Assembly (NCBI GenBank): GCA_903823025.1
Contig: CAIJRK010000086.1
Span: 1-64,000, forward strand
Source of the DNA: an uncultured beta proteobacterium
GTDB taxonomy: Bacteria; Pseudomonadota; Gammaproteobacteria; Burkholderiales; Burkholderiaceae_C
Length of the DNA: 64,000 nucleotides
Reading direction: 5' to 3'
Positions within the stretch are counted from its first letter, which is position 1. Every line of letters starts with the position of its first letter. The notes beneath the pieces are model-generated. The model was not told where the DNA came from and did not search any database. It saw only the letters and a program-made list of their open reading frames with translations. Below are positions 9,401-17,690 of this stretch, piece after piece. A program made the translations under genes and the position numbers.

Positions 9401-12390
9401 AGCTATTGCCTGAACCTGAAGAAGATGCAGACTATCCCATCATTGATTTTGCAGATTCGCAGAGTGACGATCAGGTCAAAGTCATTGGCAGTTTGCGCAT
9501 TGACCTTCCGCTCTATAACGTTTATTTGAACGAGGCTGACGAGTGGTCCCGGCGCTTGCTTACAGAGGTGAATGAATGGGCTTTAGAGCTTCCTCGCCCT
9601 GTTTTTGAAAGTACGGCGGCGCTGGCACACGCCTTGTCTGGTAGTTCCGCCACCGTCGGTTTTCGGGCTTTGTCCGAGATGTCGCGGGCGCTTGAACAAG
9701 CGCTGCAACATGTGCGCCTGCATCGACAAGCGCACCCTGAGCACGCCCAGGTTTTCATTGCTGCAGCAGAAGATATCCGGCGCTTATTGCATCAATTTGC
9801 AGCTGGCTTTTTGAAAGACCCGAACTACCCGCTCATTAAGACGCTTAAAAACATTTCAGCCACTGAGTTTCCCTTCGTGTCGGCACCCGACGAAGAGGAT
9901 GCCTACCGCGAGCCGCTGCCAGCATCTGAAAATCAAACAGATGTAGCGCCAGACCAGGCTGACGCATCCGCCATGGATGAATCGCTTGAAGTTGAAGACG
10001 CTCAAGCTGTTGAAGATGTTGAATATGTTGAAGATAAAAAAGTAGAAGTCGAAAAAGTTTTAGAAGTTGACAAAGTCGAAGACATTCTTGATGTTGATCT
10101 GTTCCCGATTTTTGTAGAGGAAGCGCTGGAGTTATTGCCCAAAATGGGAGGCGCTTTGCGGCAATGGACCGCGCGCCCGGATAACCTGAGTGCGCGTAAT
10201 GAGTTGTTGCGGGTCTTGCACACGCTCAAAGGCAGCGCGCGTCTGGCAGGCGCCATGCACTTGGGTAATATGGCGCATCACATGGAATCCGCCATTGAGA
10301 AAATGGGACAAGAGGATTTCACGGCGGCCCAACTAGCGCCCTTGGGGGCACAACTCGATGCCATTCAGGCCAACTTTGACCAACTGCGCGCCACGCCTGA
10401 GCAAGCCTTAAGTTTGCCCGAGGCCAGCCCCGCCACGCACGAGAATCGGGACGGCAGCCTGACCTCCGAGATTCCGATGGCACTCCCTTTGGTGGCGCAA
10501 CGACAAGTCAGCCATCAGTCCGTGCGGGTGCGTTCGCAACTGCTGGACCGCTTGGTGAATCAGGCCGGTGAGGTCATGATGACACGCTCACGCTTGGAGT
10601 CACGGGTGGCTCAATTGCGCGGATCACTCGGCGAATTAACCGGGAATTTGGATCGCTTGAGAGGTCAATTGCGCGATATGGAGTTGCAATCCGAATCCCA
10701 AATGCAGTCCCGATTAGGCCAGGCCAAAGACGCAGATCAAGAATTTGATCCGCTTGAATTTGACCGGTTTACGCGCGTTCAGGAATTAACCCGAATGATG
10801 GCTGAATCGGTCAACGACGTCGCCACCGTGCATCGCAATTTGCAGCGAACCGTGGAAGGCGCCGAAGACGATTTAATCGCCCAGTCGCGTCAAACACATG
10901 ACTTGCAACATGATTTATTGCGCACCCGGATGGTCGAGTTTGAAGGCATTGTGGAGCGACTGCATGGCGTGGTTCGTCAGGCGGCCAAGGAGGCGGGCAA
11001 GCAAGTCGCGCTAGAGGTTCAGGGAGGCTCGCTGGATATGGATCGTGGCGTGCTGGACCGCATGACGCCTGTGTTTGAGCATTTATTGCGCAACGCAGTC
11101 GCTCACGGCATTGAAGACCCGGCAGATCGGGCTGCAGCGGGCAAGCCTGCCGTGGGCACGATTACCCTCTCGCTTCATCAGCAAAGCAACGATGTGACCG
11201 TGGCCTTTCATGACGATGGGGCCGGTCTTGATCTGGCGCGCATCCGTGAAAAAGCACGGGTCCGTTATCCGAATGCTGATCTGGATTCGTTGACCGAGTC
11301 AGAGTTGGCTAATTTGATTTTTGATTCCGGCTTTACCACCTCGTCAAAGGTGACCGAGTTGGCGGGTCGCGGCATTGGCCTGGATGTGGTGAGCACTGAA
11401 ATCAACGCGCTGGGTGGGCGTATCGAAACCTCGACTGAGCGCGGTCAAGGCACCACCTTCAAGCTGATATTGCCGCTCACCACCGCCGTCACGCAGGTGG
11501 TGATGCTGCGCATGGGAGAGTTGGTCATCGGTGTGCCCGTGACGCTGGTTGAAATGGTGCGTCGTGTGCTCGCCGTTGATCTGGCGCTGGCGTACCAAAA
11601 CAATGTCTTTGAATTTGACGGCGAACTTGTCCCGTTTTTCTGGGCTGGCGCGTTGTTGCAGGCCAGCGCCAGCAGCAGCGAGACGGCGACAAAAACGCTG
11701 CCGGTGGCCATCTTCCGCAGCGCGGGTCAGCGGGTCGCGTTGCATGTGGATGAGGTGCTGGGCAATCAGGAGGTAGTGGTTAAAAACCTGGGGCCGCAAT
11801 TGTCGTGTTTGCCGGGACTGGTGGGTATGTCTGCCTTGGCGTCGGGCGCAGCGGCCATGATTTACAACCCGGTGGCGCTGACCACGGTTTATGGTCATCA
11901 AGCCCGTCAACTCAGATTGAATGCAGAGCAGCCTTTGGGCACTGCAGCCTCTGGCGCGGTCAATCCGTTGTCAAACCTGATGGCGGGGGTCAGTCAGGCG
12001 CCGCTGGTGTTGGTGGTCGATGACTCGATCACGGTGCGCCGCGTCACGCAGCGGTTGCTTAAGCGCGAAGGCTTTCGGGTGGCGCTGGCAGCTGACGGCT
12101 TGCAGGCACTGGAACGTTTGCAGGAAGAAAAACCTGCCGTCGTGCTGTCGGACATCGAAATGCCCCGCATGGACGGATTTGATCTGGCCCGCAACATCCG
12201 GGGTGATGCCAAACTACGCGATCTTCCCATCATCATGATCACCTCACGCATTGCCGAGAAGCACCGCGAACACGCGCGCGAATTGGGCGTGGATCACTAC
12301 CTGGGCAAACCATTTTCAGAAGAAGCTTTGATTGGTCTGGTGCGACTGTATTGTGTTGTGCCAGAGCACCCGGCTGACGTGAACGGTTAG
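6469..12390 (+). CDS. chpA: Hybrid chemotaxis kinase/response regulator ChpA (PilL)
   Basis: This is a 1973-residue CheA-type kinase that controls type IV pili. Its N-terminus is a long helical FimL/Hpt-like region. Canonical Hpt domains carry H734 in FHTLKGSARMVG and H1251 in LHTLKGSARLAG. A third Hpt-like site keeps H1054 but has Ser in place of Lys (AHALSGSSATVG). The dimerisation and HATPase region follows (HLLRNAVAHGIEDP, DDGAGLDLARI, GRGIGLDVV), then a CheW domain, and finally a receiver with phospho-acceptor D1895 in LSDIEMPRMDG. Acidic low-complexity linkers separate the modules. Residues 874-981 are a 54-residue tandem duplication. Pseudomonas ChpA is longer (about 2470 residues, with more Hpt domains). 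Confidence 0.95.
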   Translation: MQPNAALTGDNEPASNDLGPLAWVLDELRKSLDGATKALRRFVRDAELARGSDLAALDASQLRIARQQLHQAVGALEMVGMAEPAKVLRAMESLAQKFVQRPEFCSDEAANKVERASFALTEYLEGVLKGKQSSSVALFPQYRDVLELVGDDRIHPADLWPFEWRWLDVTLPAPATPLTYDSSVRARIDGYVLKVVKSGDVEAAQAMRDISLGFAAAQSALEPRVFWKICAAYFEAVSLRLCPTDVYGKRAASRILLAYRTLARGEEGISERLVLDLLFFCAQAVLKPGIEAPVLAAVRATYGLTQTQPFDYETPQFGRFDPALLVQARKRIAAATETWSGLAGGDTNRLKVAVDQFGLITDSILKLHPESGDLAHELTRAIEATARSGEAPAPSLAMEVATVVLFLEAAYEDLDPTDSHMAARSTSLAKRLARINSGGQTEPLEPWMEELYRRVSDRQIMGSVVGELRTTLGVVEASLDTFFRNPLDKVPLHEVPSQLSQMRGVFSVLGLDQAALASLRMRSSVEKFLTDDLDIEAARTGIFEKLGNSLGALGFLIDMLSYQRELAKKLFIYDEVQGEFKPLMGRQKSHEEAPIAEPVEKTPQATTPAEAAAPPALEPAAEVTPEANALVNDLVIEIPPTASLPSEIPSVAVLPVEEAPAPAPIPAPAPVIPTPPVVKAAAVALEDDDDDRELKDIFLEEAREVIQAGLGAIRTLATDPADLSQQTTLRRAFHTLKGSARMVGLHEFGEAGWAMEQLLNSWLAEQKPASEALLNLTDQAMHGFGRWVEAIDRSDDADWQAQPFRQAADALRLNDKVVDLVLPAEHETALPEVAVSAEPEAPEVVPELATPSMVSEETLTPELMDFYFTDAATEVAPPEVAEVASDEALTEFPEIAQADEINQLDDIEDAENKVTEVEVEPAQELLPEVTPPEATEIAPNEALTEFPAIAQADEINQLDDVEDAENKVTEVEVEPAQELLPEPEEDADYPIIDFADSQSDDQVKVIGSLRIDLPLYNVYLNEADEWSRRLLTEVNEWALELPRPVFESTAALAHALSGSSATVGFRALSEMSRALEQALQHVRLHRQAHPEHAQVFIAAAEDIRRLLHQFAAGFLKDPNYPLIKTLKNISATEFPFVSAPDEEDAYREPLPASENQTDVAPDQADASAMDESLEVEDAQAVEDVEYVEDKKVEVEKVLEVDKVEDILDVDLFPIFVEEALELLPKMGGALRQWTARPDNLSARNELLRVLHTLKGSARLAGAMHLGNMAHHMESAIEKMGQEDFTAAQLAPLGAQLDAIQANFDQLRATPEQALSLPEASPATHENRDGSLTSEIPMALPLVAQRQVSHQSVRVRSQLLDRLVNQAGEVMMTRSRLESRVAQLRGSLGELTGNLDRLRGQLRDMELQSESQMQSRLGQAKDADQEFDPLEFDRFTRVQELTRMMAESVNDVATVHRNLQRTVEGAEDDLIAQSRQTHDLQHDLLRTRMVEFEGIVERLHGVVRQAAKEAGKQVALEVQGGSLDMDRGVLDRMTPVFEHLLRNAVAHGIEDPADRAAAGKPAVGTITLSLHQQSNDVTVAFHDDGAGLDLARIREKARVRYPNADLDSLTESELANLIFDSGFTTSSKVTELAGRGIGLDVVSTEINALGGRIETSTERGQGTTFKLILPLTTAVTQVVMLRMGELVIGVPVTLVEMVRRVLAVDLALAYQNNVFEFDGELVPFFWAGALLQASASSSETATKTLPVAIFRSAGQRVALHVDEVLGNQEVVVKNLGPQLSCLPGLVGMSALASGAAAMIYNPVALTTVYGHQARQLRLNAEQPLGTAASGAVNPLSNLMAGVSQAPLVLVVDDSITVRRVTQRLLKREGFRVALAADGLQALERLQEEKPAVVLSDIEMPRMDGFDLARNIRGDAKLRDLPIIMITSRIAEKHREHARELGVDHYLGKPFSEEALIGLVRLYCVVPEHPADVNG
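9088..9411 (+). repeat. Tandem duplication of a 162-bp unit inside chpA
   Basis: Two head-to-tail copies of 162 bp (54 codons) run from 9088 to 9249 and from 9250 to 9411. The encoded units share the core AQADEINQLDD, followed by EDAENKVTEVEVEPAQELLP, with only scattered changes near the start. The unit length is an exact multiple of three, so the frame is kept. The repeat lies in the acidic linker between the first canonical Hpt domain and the degenerate Hpt domain. Confidence 0.93.
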
Positions 12391-12397
12391 TTAACTC

Positions 12398-12429
12398 AAG
12401 TCTTCTCAAGGCGCTTGAAGTGACTTTTT
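12398..12429 (+). terminator. Hairpin terminator between convergent chpA and phrB
   Basis: The arms AAGT-CTTC and GAAG-ACTT, with an inner AAG/CTT pairing around GCG, form a bulged stem followed by TTTTT on the plus strand. It lies directly after chpA and covers the last codons and stop of the convergent phrB gene. It would serve mainly chpA, but the stem is symmetric enough to act in both directions. Confidence 0.55.
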
Positions 12430-13884
12430 GACCACGGCGTAACGCTGCAGCGTCAACGCCCGTGCCTCATCGTGGATCACGACGGGATACGGGTAGTTTT
12501 GGCCTAGCGTTACACCCGCCATTTGCAAGTCCAGCGGTTTGGCCGCCCAGGGGGCGTGCAGGGCTTTATTGGGAAGTTTTGCCAGTTGCGGCAGATAGCG
12601 GCGAATGAACTTGCCATCGGCATCAAACTTTTCACTTTGGCTGACAGGGTTGAAAATCCGAAAATAAGGTTGCGCATCGCAGCCGCTGGAACTCACCCAT
12701 TGCCAGCCGCCGTTGTTGGCCGACAAGTCAAAGTCGTTCAAGTGTTGGGCGAAATAGCGCTCACCCCAGCGCCAGTCAATCCCTAGGTCTTTCACCAAAA
12801 AACTGCCCACCACCATGCGCAAGCGGTTGTGCATGTAGCCGGTTTGGTTGATCTGGGCCATCGCGGCATCCACCAGTGGATAGCCGGTGCGGCCTTCACA
12901 CCAGGCCTTAAAAAGCGCTTCAGCGTGCGGGCCTTGTTCCCACTGAATCGCGTCGTACTCACGCTTGTAGGCGCCTTGGGCAACGTGTGGAAAATTAGCC
13001 AGAATCGAGGCATAAAAATCACGCCAAATCAACTCACTCAACCAGACAGCGGCACCCTGACTACCTTGAATTTGTCGTTGCAGAGCGGTGCCCGCCAGTT
13101 GCCGAATGGACACTGTGCCAAACCGCAGGTGCACGCCCAGGTAACTCGGGCCTTTGACGGATGGAAAATCTCGCGTGTTGTGGTACTCATCCATACGGTC
13201 AAAGAAGTCTTCAAACAACTGGTGACCGCCCGATTCGCCGGTCGGGATTTTGAATGAACTCAGGTTGGTTTTCTCGAACCCGATAGCGGCCAGCGTCGGC
13301 ACGGCATGTTGACACCCTTCAGGTCTTGGCGCCAGTGCTGTGGCCCAAGGTGCCGCGTCATGATTGCGTAAATGTTGCGGGGTGACGGTGGCGAGCCACT
13401 TATTTTTGTAAGGTGTGAAAACGCCATAAGGCGTACCGGTTTGGGTCAACAACTCCCGGCCTTCAAACACCACCTGGTCTTTGCAGGTTTGCAGGGTGAT
13501 GCCAAAGTCGGTCAGCGCTGCACGAACCCGGTCATCGCGCGCGATGGCTTGCGGCTCGTAGTCGTGGGCGGCAAAGACGGCTTGCACTTGCAACGCTTTT
13601 GCCAGCGTCACTACTTCTTCACAAGCTTCGCCCAAACGCACGATCAAGCCCGCACCTGGTTCGCCGCTGAGTTGACGCAAACCTGCATCCAGGTCATACA
13701 AAGATTCACGGATAAATTCAACCCGCCGATCTGCCCGGGGCAAGGCGTTGAGGATCTCCGTATCAAAGATAAAAACGCAATGCAGTTGTCGGCAGGCTTG
13801 TAGTGCCCGGCATAAGGCGGCGTTATCGGTCACGCGTAAATCGCGGCGAAACCACATCAGCCCTGTTTCATATTTTTTGTCCAT
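12406..13884 (-). CDS. phrB: Deoxyribodipyrimidine photolyase
   Basis: This is a 492-residue class I photolyase that splits UV-induced cyclobutane pyrimidine dimers with light. The N-terminal antenna domain starts LMWFRRDLRVTDNAALCRAL. The FAD-binding C-terminal domain contains WREFY-like WRDFYASILANFP, EGRTGYPLVDAAMAQINQTG, MHNRLRMVVGSFLVKDL and NNGGWQWVSSSGCDAQPYFR. The reading frame is open to 13944, but ATG 13884 is chosen because it follows a GGTGA motif and places the FRRDLR motif at the usual distance. It is divergent from yqgE, with only 21 bp between the starts. Confidence 0.95.
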   Translation of the reverse strand: MDKKYETGLMWFRRDLRVTDNAALCRALQACRQLHCVFIFDTEILNALPRADRRVEFIRESLYDLDAGLRQLSGEPGAGLIVRLGEACEEVVTLAKALQVQAVFAAHDYEPQAIARDDRVRAALTDFGITLQTCKDQVVFEGRELLTQTGTPYGVFTPYKNKWLATVTPQHLRNHDAAPWATALAPRPEGCQHAVPTLAAIGFEKTNLSSFKIPTGESGGHQLFEDFFDRMDEYHNTRDFPSVKGPSYLGVHLRFGTVSIRQLAGTALQRQIQGSQGAAVWLSELIWRDFYASILANFPHVAQGAYKREYDAIQWEQGPHAEALFKAWCEGRTGYPLVDAAMAQINQTGYMHNRLRMVVGSFLVKDLGIDWRWGERYFAQHLNDFDLSANNGGWQWVSSSGCDAQPYFRIFNPVSQSEKFDADGKFIRRYLPQLAKLPNKALHAPWAAKPLDLQMAGVTLGQNYPYPVVIHDEARALTLQRYAVVKKSLQAP

Positions 13885-13905
13885 GTTCACCGTTAAAATT
13901 ATTGA

Positions 13906-14505
13906 ATGCCCAGAGATTTTGCCCTGCCCAACCTGACGAATCATTTCTTGATCGCGATGCCCGGATTAGAGGACGAGTTATTCTCTCGCAGCGTGGTCTA
14001 TGTGTGTGAACACAGTGAACAAGGTGCGCTGGGACTGGTGATCAACAAGCCTGCTGATATGGATATGAAAAGTCTATTTGAAACTATTGAGTTGCCCTTG
14101 GGCCGCGAAGATCTGTCTGACCATCCTGTATTTCAGGGCGGGCCGGTTCAGACGGATCGCGGCTTTGTGTTGCATGAACCCTTTTTTACCGGCGCCGACA
14201 AACCCGCTGATTCCGTCTATGCCGCGACCCTGAGCATTCCTGACGGGCTGGAAATGACCAGCTCCAAAGATGTGCTGGAGGCCTTATCCAACGGTGTCGG
14301 GCCACGCAAGGTGTTGGTGTCGCTGGGTTATTCTGCCTGGGCCGAAGGCCAGTTGGAATCCGAATTAGCTGGCAACAGCTGGCTGACCGTGCCCGCTGAT
14401 AACAGCGTTATTTTTGATACACCGGTGGCACAGCGCTACGACAAGGCCTTAAAACTACTGGGCGTGGAGTTGTGGATGTTGTCACCTGACGTGGGGCACG
14501 CATGA
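13906..14505 (+). CDS. YqgE/AlgH family protein (UPF0301)
   Basis: This is a 199-residue member of the YqgE/AlgH family. Diagnostic segments are LTNHFLIAMPGLEDELFSRSVVYVCEH, taken as two parts, and GALGLVINKPADMDM, HPVFQGGPVQTDRGFVLH and VLVSLGYSAWAEGQLESEL. The biochemical function is not established. AlgH was linked to alginate gene control in Pseudomonas. Its stop overlaps the ruvX start by 4 bp, and the yqgE-yqgF pairing is widespread in proteobacteria. Confidence 0.92.
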   Translation: MPRDFALPNLTNHFLIAMPGLEDELFSRSVVYVCEHSEQGALGLVINKPADMDMKSLFETIELPLGREDLSDHPVFQGGPVQTDRGFVLHEPFFTGADKPADSVYAATLSIPDGLEMTSSKDVLEALSNGVGPRKVLVSLGYSAWAEGQLESELAGNSWLTVPADNSVIFDTPVAQRYDKALKLLGVELWMLSPDVGHA

Positions 14506-14915
14506 ACAATTTACCTCCCGATGTACCCGCCCGCCTGCAAATGTTTCTGGCGCTTGACTTTGGTCTCAAACGCACGGGCTTTGCCGTGGGCAACCGCCTG
14601 ATGCGCACCGCCCAACCGCAAGGCACGATCACCGCTGAGGGCGACGCCCGTTTCGTCAAAATTGCGCAACAACTCAAAGAATGGCAGCCTGATGCGCTGG
14701 TCATTGGCGTGCCGTTTCACCCGGACGGGGCAGAACACGAAAACACGTTGCGCGCCCGAAAGTTTGGCCGCCAGTTGCACGGCCGCTTCAAGCTCCCCGT
14801 GTTTGAGGTGGATGAGCGCTACACCACCACCGAAGCCTTGCAAATGGGCGCCAAAGATGCGGATGCGGCTGCTGCTTGCATTATTTTGGAACAATTTTTT
14901 AGGAGTCTGCCATGA
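14502..14915 (+). CDS. ruvX: Holliday junction resolvase-like protein YqgF/RuvX
   Basis: This is a 137-residue RNase H-fold protein. Conserved acidic positions lie in LALDFGLKRTGFAVGN near the N-terminus, in the glutamate of VFEVDERYTTTEA, and in an Asp pair in KDADAAAA near the C-terminus. The family is essential in E. coli and is linked to 16S rRNA 5'-end processing, with anti-termination and recombination also proposed. It overlaps yqgE upstream and pyrR downstream by 4 bp each, which implies coupled translation. Confidence 0.92.
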   Translation: MNNLPPDVPARLQMFLALDFGLKRTGFAVGNRLMRTAQPQGTITAEGDARFVKIAQQLKEWQPDALVIGVPFHPDGAEHENTLRARKFGRQLHGRFKLPVFEVDERYTTTEALQMGAKDADAAAACIILEQFFRSLP

Positions 14916-15409
14916 ACCCACTGAGCCTGAACGCGGAGGCGCTGTACCTTGAGTTGGTCGAAGGTGTGCGCGCTTTGTTTCAACCCGGGATGCGTTTAAT
15001 CGGCGTGACCTCCGGTGGCGTGTGGCTGGCCGAGCGGTTGCAGCGCGACTTGCACCTGACACAAAGTTACGGCGTCATCTCATCGGCCATGCACCGCGAC
15101 GATTTTGCCCGGCGCGGCATGACCGCCGCCGCGCAAACGCAGATTGATTTCGATGTCAACGAGGCGCACATCATTCTGCTCGATGACGTGTTGTTTACTG
15201 GACGCACCATTCGCGCGGTGATGAATGAACTGTTTGATTTTGGGCGACCGGCCAGCGTCAAACTGGTGGTGCTAGTGGATCGCGGTGGGCGCGAGTTGCC
15301 CATTCAGGCCGACTTTTTTGCAACCCGTGTTGCTTTGCCCGCCACGCAGTCGCTGGCCTTGGCTCGTGATGAGGCGGGCGCCTTTAGTTTCAATGTGGAG
15401 GCCCGCTAG
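14912..15409 (+). CDS. pyrR: PyrR: pyrimidine operon regulator / uracil phosphoribosyltransferase
   Basis: This is a 165-residue type I phosphoribosyltransferase. The PRPP-binding loop is HIILLDDVLFTGRTIRAVM, and the flexible-loop and hood segments are consistent with PyrR. It can convert uracil and PRPP to UMP. In Gram-positive bacteria PyrR also binds pyr mRNA attenuators. No attenuator can be placed here, because the gene overlaps ruvX and lies 3 bp before pyrB, so RNA-binding control is doubtful. The context is the pyrR-pyrB-pyrC' set of pyrimidine synthesis. Confidence 0.93.
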   Translation: MNPLSLNAEALYLELVEGVRALFQPGMRLIGVTSGGVWLAERLQRDLHLTQSYGVISSAMHRDDFARRGMTAAAQTQIDFDVNEAHIILLDDVLFTGRTIRAVMNELFDFGRPASVKLVVLVDRGGRELPIQADFFATRVALPATQSLALARDEAGAFSFNVEAR

Positions 15410-15412
15410 GCC

Positions 15413-16375
15413 ATGTTAAATAGACAAAATCCCCAGCTTAATAAAAACGGTGAGTTGATTCACCTGCTCACCACCGAAGGCTTGCCTAAAAGCATCCTGA
15501 TGCATGTGCTGGATGTCGCGGCGAATTTCGTCAGCGTGAATGATCGGGAAGTTAAAAAATTACCGCTGTTGCGCGGCAAAAGCGTGTTCAACCTCTTTTT
15601 CGAGAACTCGACCCGCACCCGAACCACCTTTGAGATTGCCGCCACCCGGCTCAGTGCAGACGTTATTAATCTGGACATTGCCCGTTCATCAGCCTCCAAA
15701 GGCGAATCGCTGCTCGACACCATTGCCAACCTGAGCGCGATGGCGGCGGATTTGTTTGTGGTGCGCCACAGCGAGTCGGGGGCACCTTTTTTGATCGCGC
15801 AGCATGTGGCGCCGCATGTGCACGTCATCAATGCCGGTGACGGGCGGCACGCGCACCCGACGCAAGGCTTGCTGGATATGTTCACCATCCGGCATTACAA
15901 AAAAGATTTTTCCAATCTGACGGTCGCCATCGTGGGCGACGTGCTGCATTCGCGTGTGGCCCGCTCGGATATTCACGCGCTCACCACCTTGGGCTGCGCG
16001 GAAGTGCGGGTGGTTGGCCCCAAAACGCTGGTGCCGTCCGACATGGCGCAAATGGGCGTGCGCGTTTGTCACACGCTGGAAGAAGGCATTCGGGGCGCTG
16101 ATGTCATCATCATGTTGCGCCTGCAAAACGAACGCATGAACGGTGCGCTGTTGCCGTCCAGTCAGGAATTTTTCAAGAGCTACGGCTTGACGCCAGAAAA
16201 GCTGCAACTCGCCCAGCCCGATGCCATCGTGATGCATCCGGGGCCGATTAACCGGGGCGTCGAAATTGACTCTGCCGTGGTGGACGGTAAACAAAGCGTG
16301 ATCTTGCCGCAGGTGACTTTTGGCATTGCGGTGCGCATGGCGGTGATGAGCATCGTGGCAGGAAATGAGGCCTGA
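15413..16375 (+). CDS. pyrB: Aspartate carbamoyltransferase catalytic subunit
   Basis: This is a 320-residue ATCase that joins carbamoyl phosphate and aspartate in the first committed step of pyrimidine synthesis. The carbamoyl-phosphate site is [31 protein letters not shown] is the 80s-type loop, HPTQGLLD is conserved, and the aspartate-binding region includes MLRLQNERM and [12 protein letters not shown]. No pyrI regulatory gene follows. Instead pyrC' overlaps or abuts it, as in class A ATCases, where an inactive dihydroorotase is a structural partner. Confidence 0.96.
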   Translation: MLNRQNPQLNKNGELIHLLTTEGLPKSILMHVLDVAANFVSVNDREVKKLPLLRGKSVFNLFFENSTRTRTTFEIAATRLSADVINLDIARSSASKGESLLDTIANLSAMAADLFVVRHSESGAPFLIAQHVAPHVHVINAGDGRHAHPTQGLLDMFTIRHYKKDFSNLTVAIVGDVLHSRVARSDIHALTTLGCAEVRVVGPKTLVPSDMAQMGVRVCHTLEEGIRGADVIIMLRLQNERMNGALLPSSQEFFKSYGLTPEKLQLAQPDAIVMHPGPINRGVEIDSAVVDGKQSVILPQVTFGIAVRMAVMSIVAGNEA

Positions 16376-16379
16376 AAAA

Positions 16380-17684
16380 ATGAAAATACCAACGACTATA
16401 TTGATCAAAGGCGGTCGGGTGATCGACCCCGTTAGCGGCTTCGATGCCGTCGCCGATGTGGCGATTGCCAATGGCGTGGTGCTCGCCATCCATGACATTG
16501 CGCCTGATTTCCAGCCCACGCAAACCATCGACGCCACGGGCTGCCTCGTAATCCCCGGTTTGGTGGATTTGGCGGTGCGCCTGCGTGAACCCGGCCACGA
16601 ACACGAAGGCATGTTGAAGTCAGAACTGGTGGCCGCCGCCGCTGGCGGCGTCACCAGTTTGGTGTGCCCACCCGACACCGATCCGGTGCTTGACGAGCCG
16701 GGCCTGGTCGAGATGTTGCGCTATCGGGCTAAAAAGCTGCACCAGACCCGCGTCTATCCGCTGGGCGCGTTAACCCGTAATTTAGTCGGCGAATCGCTCA
16801 CCGAAATGCTGGAACTGACCGAAGCCGGTTGCGTGGCGTTCAGTCAGGCTGAAGTGCCTTTGCCCAACACGCAAGTGATGCAGCGTGCGTTTCAATACGC
16901 CAGCACTTTTGGTTATGCCGTCTGGTTGCGCCCACAAGATTTTTATCTGGGTACGGGCGTAGCGGCCAGTGGTGCGTTGGCGACCCGTTTGGGTCTGAGC
17001 GGCGTGCCGGTTGCCGCTGAAACGATTGCCCTGCACACGATTTTCGAGTTGATGAAAGCCACCGGTGCCCGCGTGCATGTGTGCCGACTCAGCAGCGCCG
17101 CCGGGGTGGCGTTGGTGCGCCAAGCCAAGCTCGACGGCTTGAATGTGACCTGCGACATCAGCATCAATTCGCTGCATTTGACGGACGCCGACATTGGTTA
17201 CTTTGACAGCCGCGCCCGGCTCAATCCGCCTTTGCGCCAGCAGCGTGACCGCGACGCCTTGCGCGCCGGTTTAGCCGACGGCACCCTCGACGCGCTGGTG
17301 TCTGACCACACGCCGGTGGACGAAGACGCCAAAGACTTGCCGTTTGCTGAAAGTGAACCCGGTGCAACCGGGGTTGAACTGCTCTTGAGTCTGGCCTTGA
17401 AATGGCACCAGGACAGCGGCGTCAGTCTGGTTCGGGCGTTAACCACCGTGACCAGCGGCCCCGCCGCAGTGCTGGGCGCAGCATTGGGCGTGTGTCACGG
17501 CAGCGCTGGGCGCTTGATCGTCGGCGCTGTGGCTGATGTGTGCGTGGTTGACGCCGAAGCCGCCTGGACGGTGGCGCCTGATGCTTTGCGCAGTCAGGGC
17601 AAGCACACGCCATTTTCAGGCTACGAGTTGCCGGGCCGCGTGCGCTGCACGGTGGTGGCCGGTCAGGTCGTTTTTAACGCGTGA
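16380..17684 (+). CDS. Dihydroorotase-like ATCase partner PyrC' (zinc ligands lost)
   Basis: This is a 434-residue amidohydrolase-fold protein homologous to type I dihydroorotase. The metal-binding HxH of active enzymes (DxHxHLREPG) reads DLAVRLREPG here. The later histidine region reads VHVCRLSS rather than the usual HVST, although SDHTPVDED near residue 305 remains. It is therefore most likely the non-catalytic PyrC' that assembles with PyrB, as in Pseudomonas class A ATCase. The active pyrC would be elsewhere. ATG 16380 is chosen over ATG 16365 because a GAGG lies at a workable distance before it. It follows pyrB directly. Confidence 0.88.
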   Translation: MKIPTTILIKGGRVIDPVSGFDAVADVAIANGVVLAIHDIAPDFQPTQTIDATGCLVIPGLVDLAVRLREPGHEHEGMLKSELVAAAAGGVTSLVCPPDTDPVLDEPGLVEMLRYRAKKLHQTRVYPLGALTRNLVGESLTEMLELTEAGCVAFSQAEVPLPNTQVMQRAFQYASTFGYAVWLRPQDFYLGTGVAASGALATRLGLSGVPVAAETIALHTIFELMKATGARVHVCRLSSAAGVALVRQAKLDGLNVTCDISINSLHLTDADIGYFDSRARLNPPLRQQRDRDALRAGLADGTLDALVSDHTPVDEDAKDLPFAESEPGATGVELLLSLALKWHQDSGVSLVRALTTVTSGPAAVLGAALGVCHGSAGRLIVGAVADVCVVDAEAAWTVAPDALRSQGKHTPFSGYELPGRVRCTVVAGQVVFNA

Positions 17685-17690
17685 ACACCG

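Noticed and set aside
11344..11910. Minus-strand open frame of 188 codons
   Set aside because: It is antisense to the CheW region of chpA, with Gln/His/Arg-rich shadow composition.
15689..16678. Minus-strand open frame of 329 codons across pyrB and pyrC'
   Set aside because: It is antisense to two well-supported genes and has a His/Arg-rich translation typical of a shadow frame.
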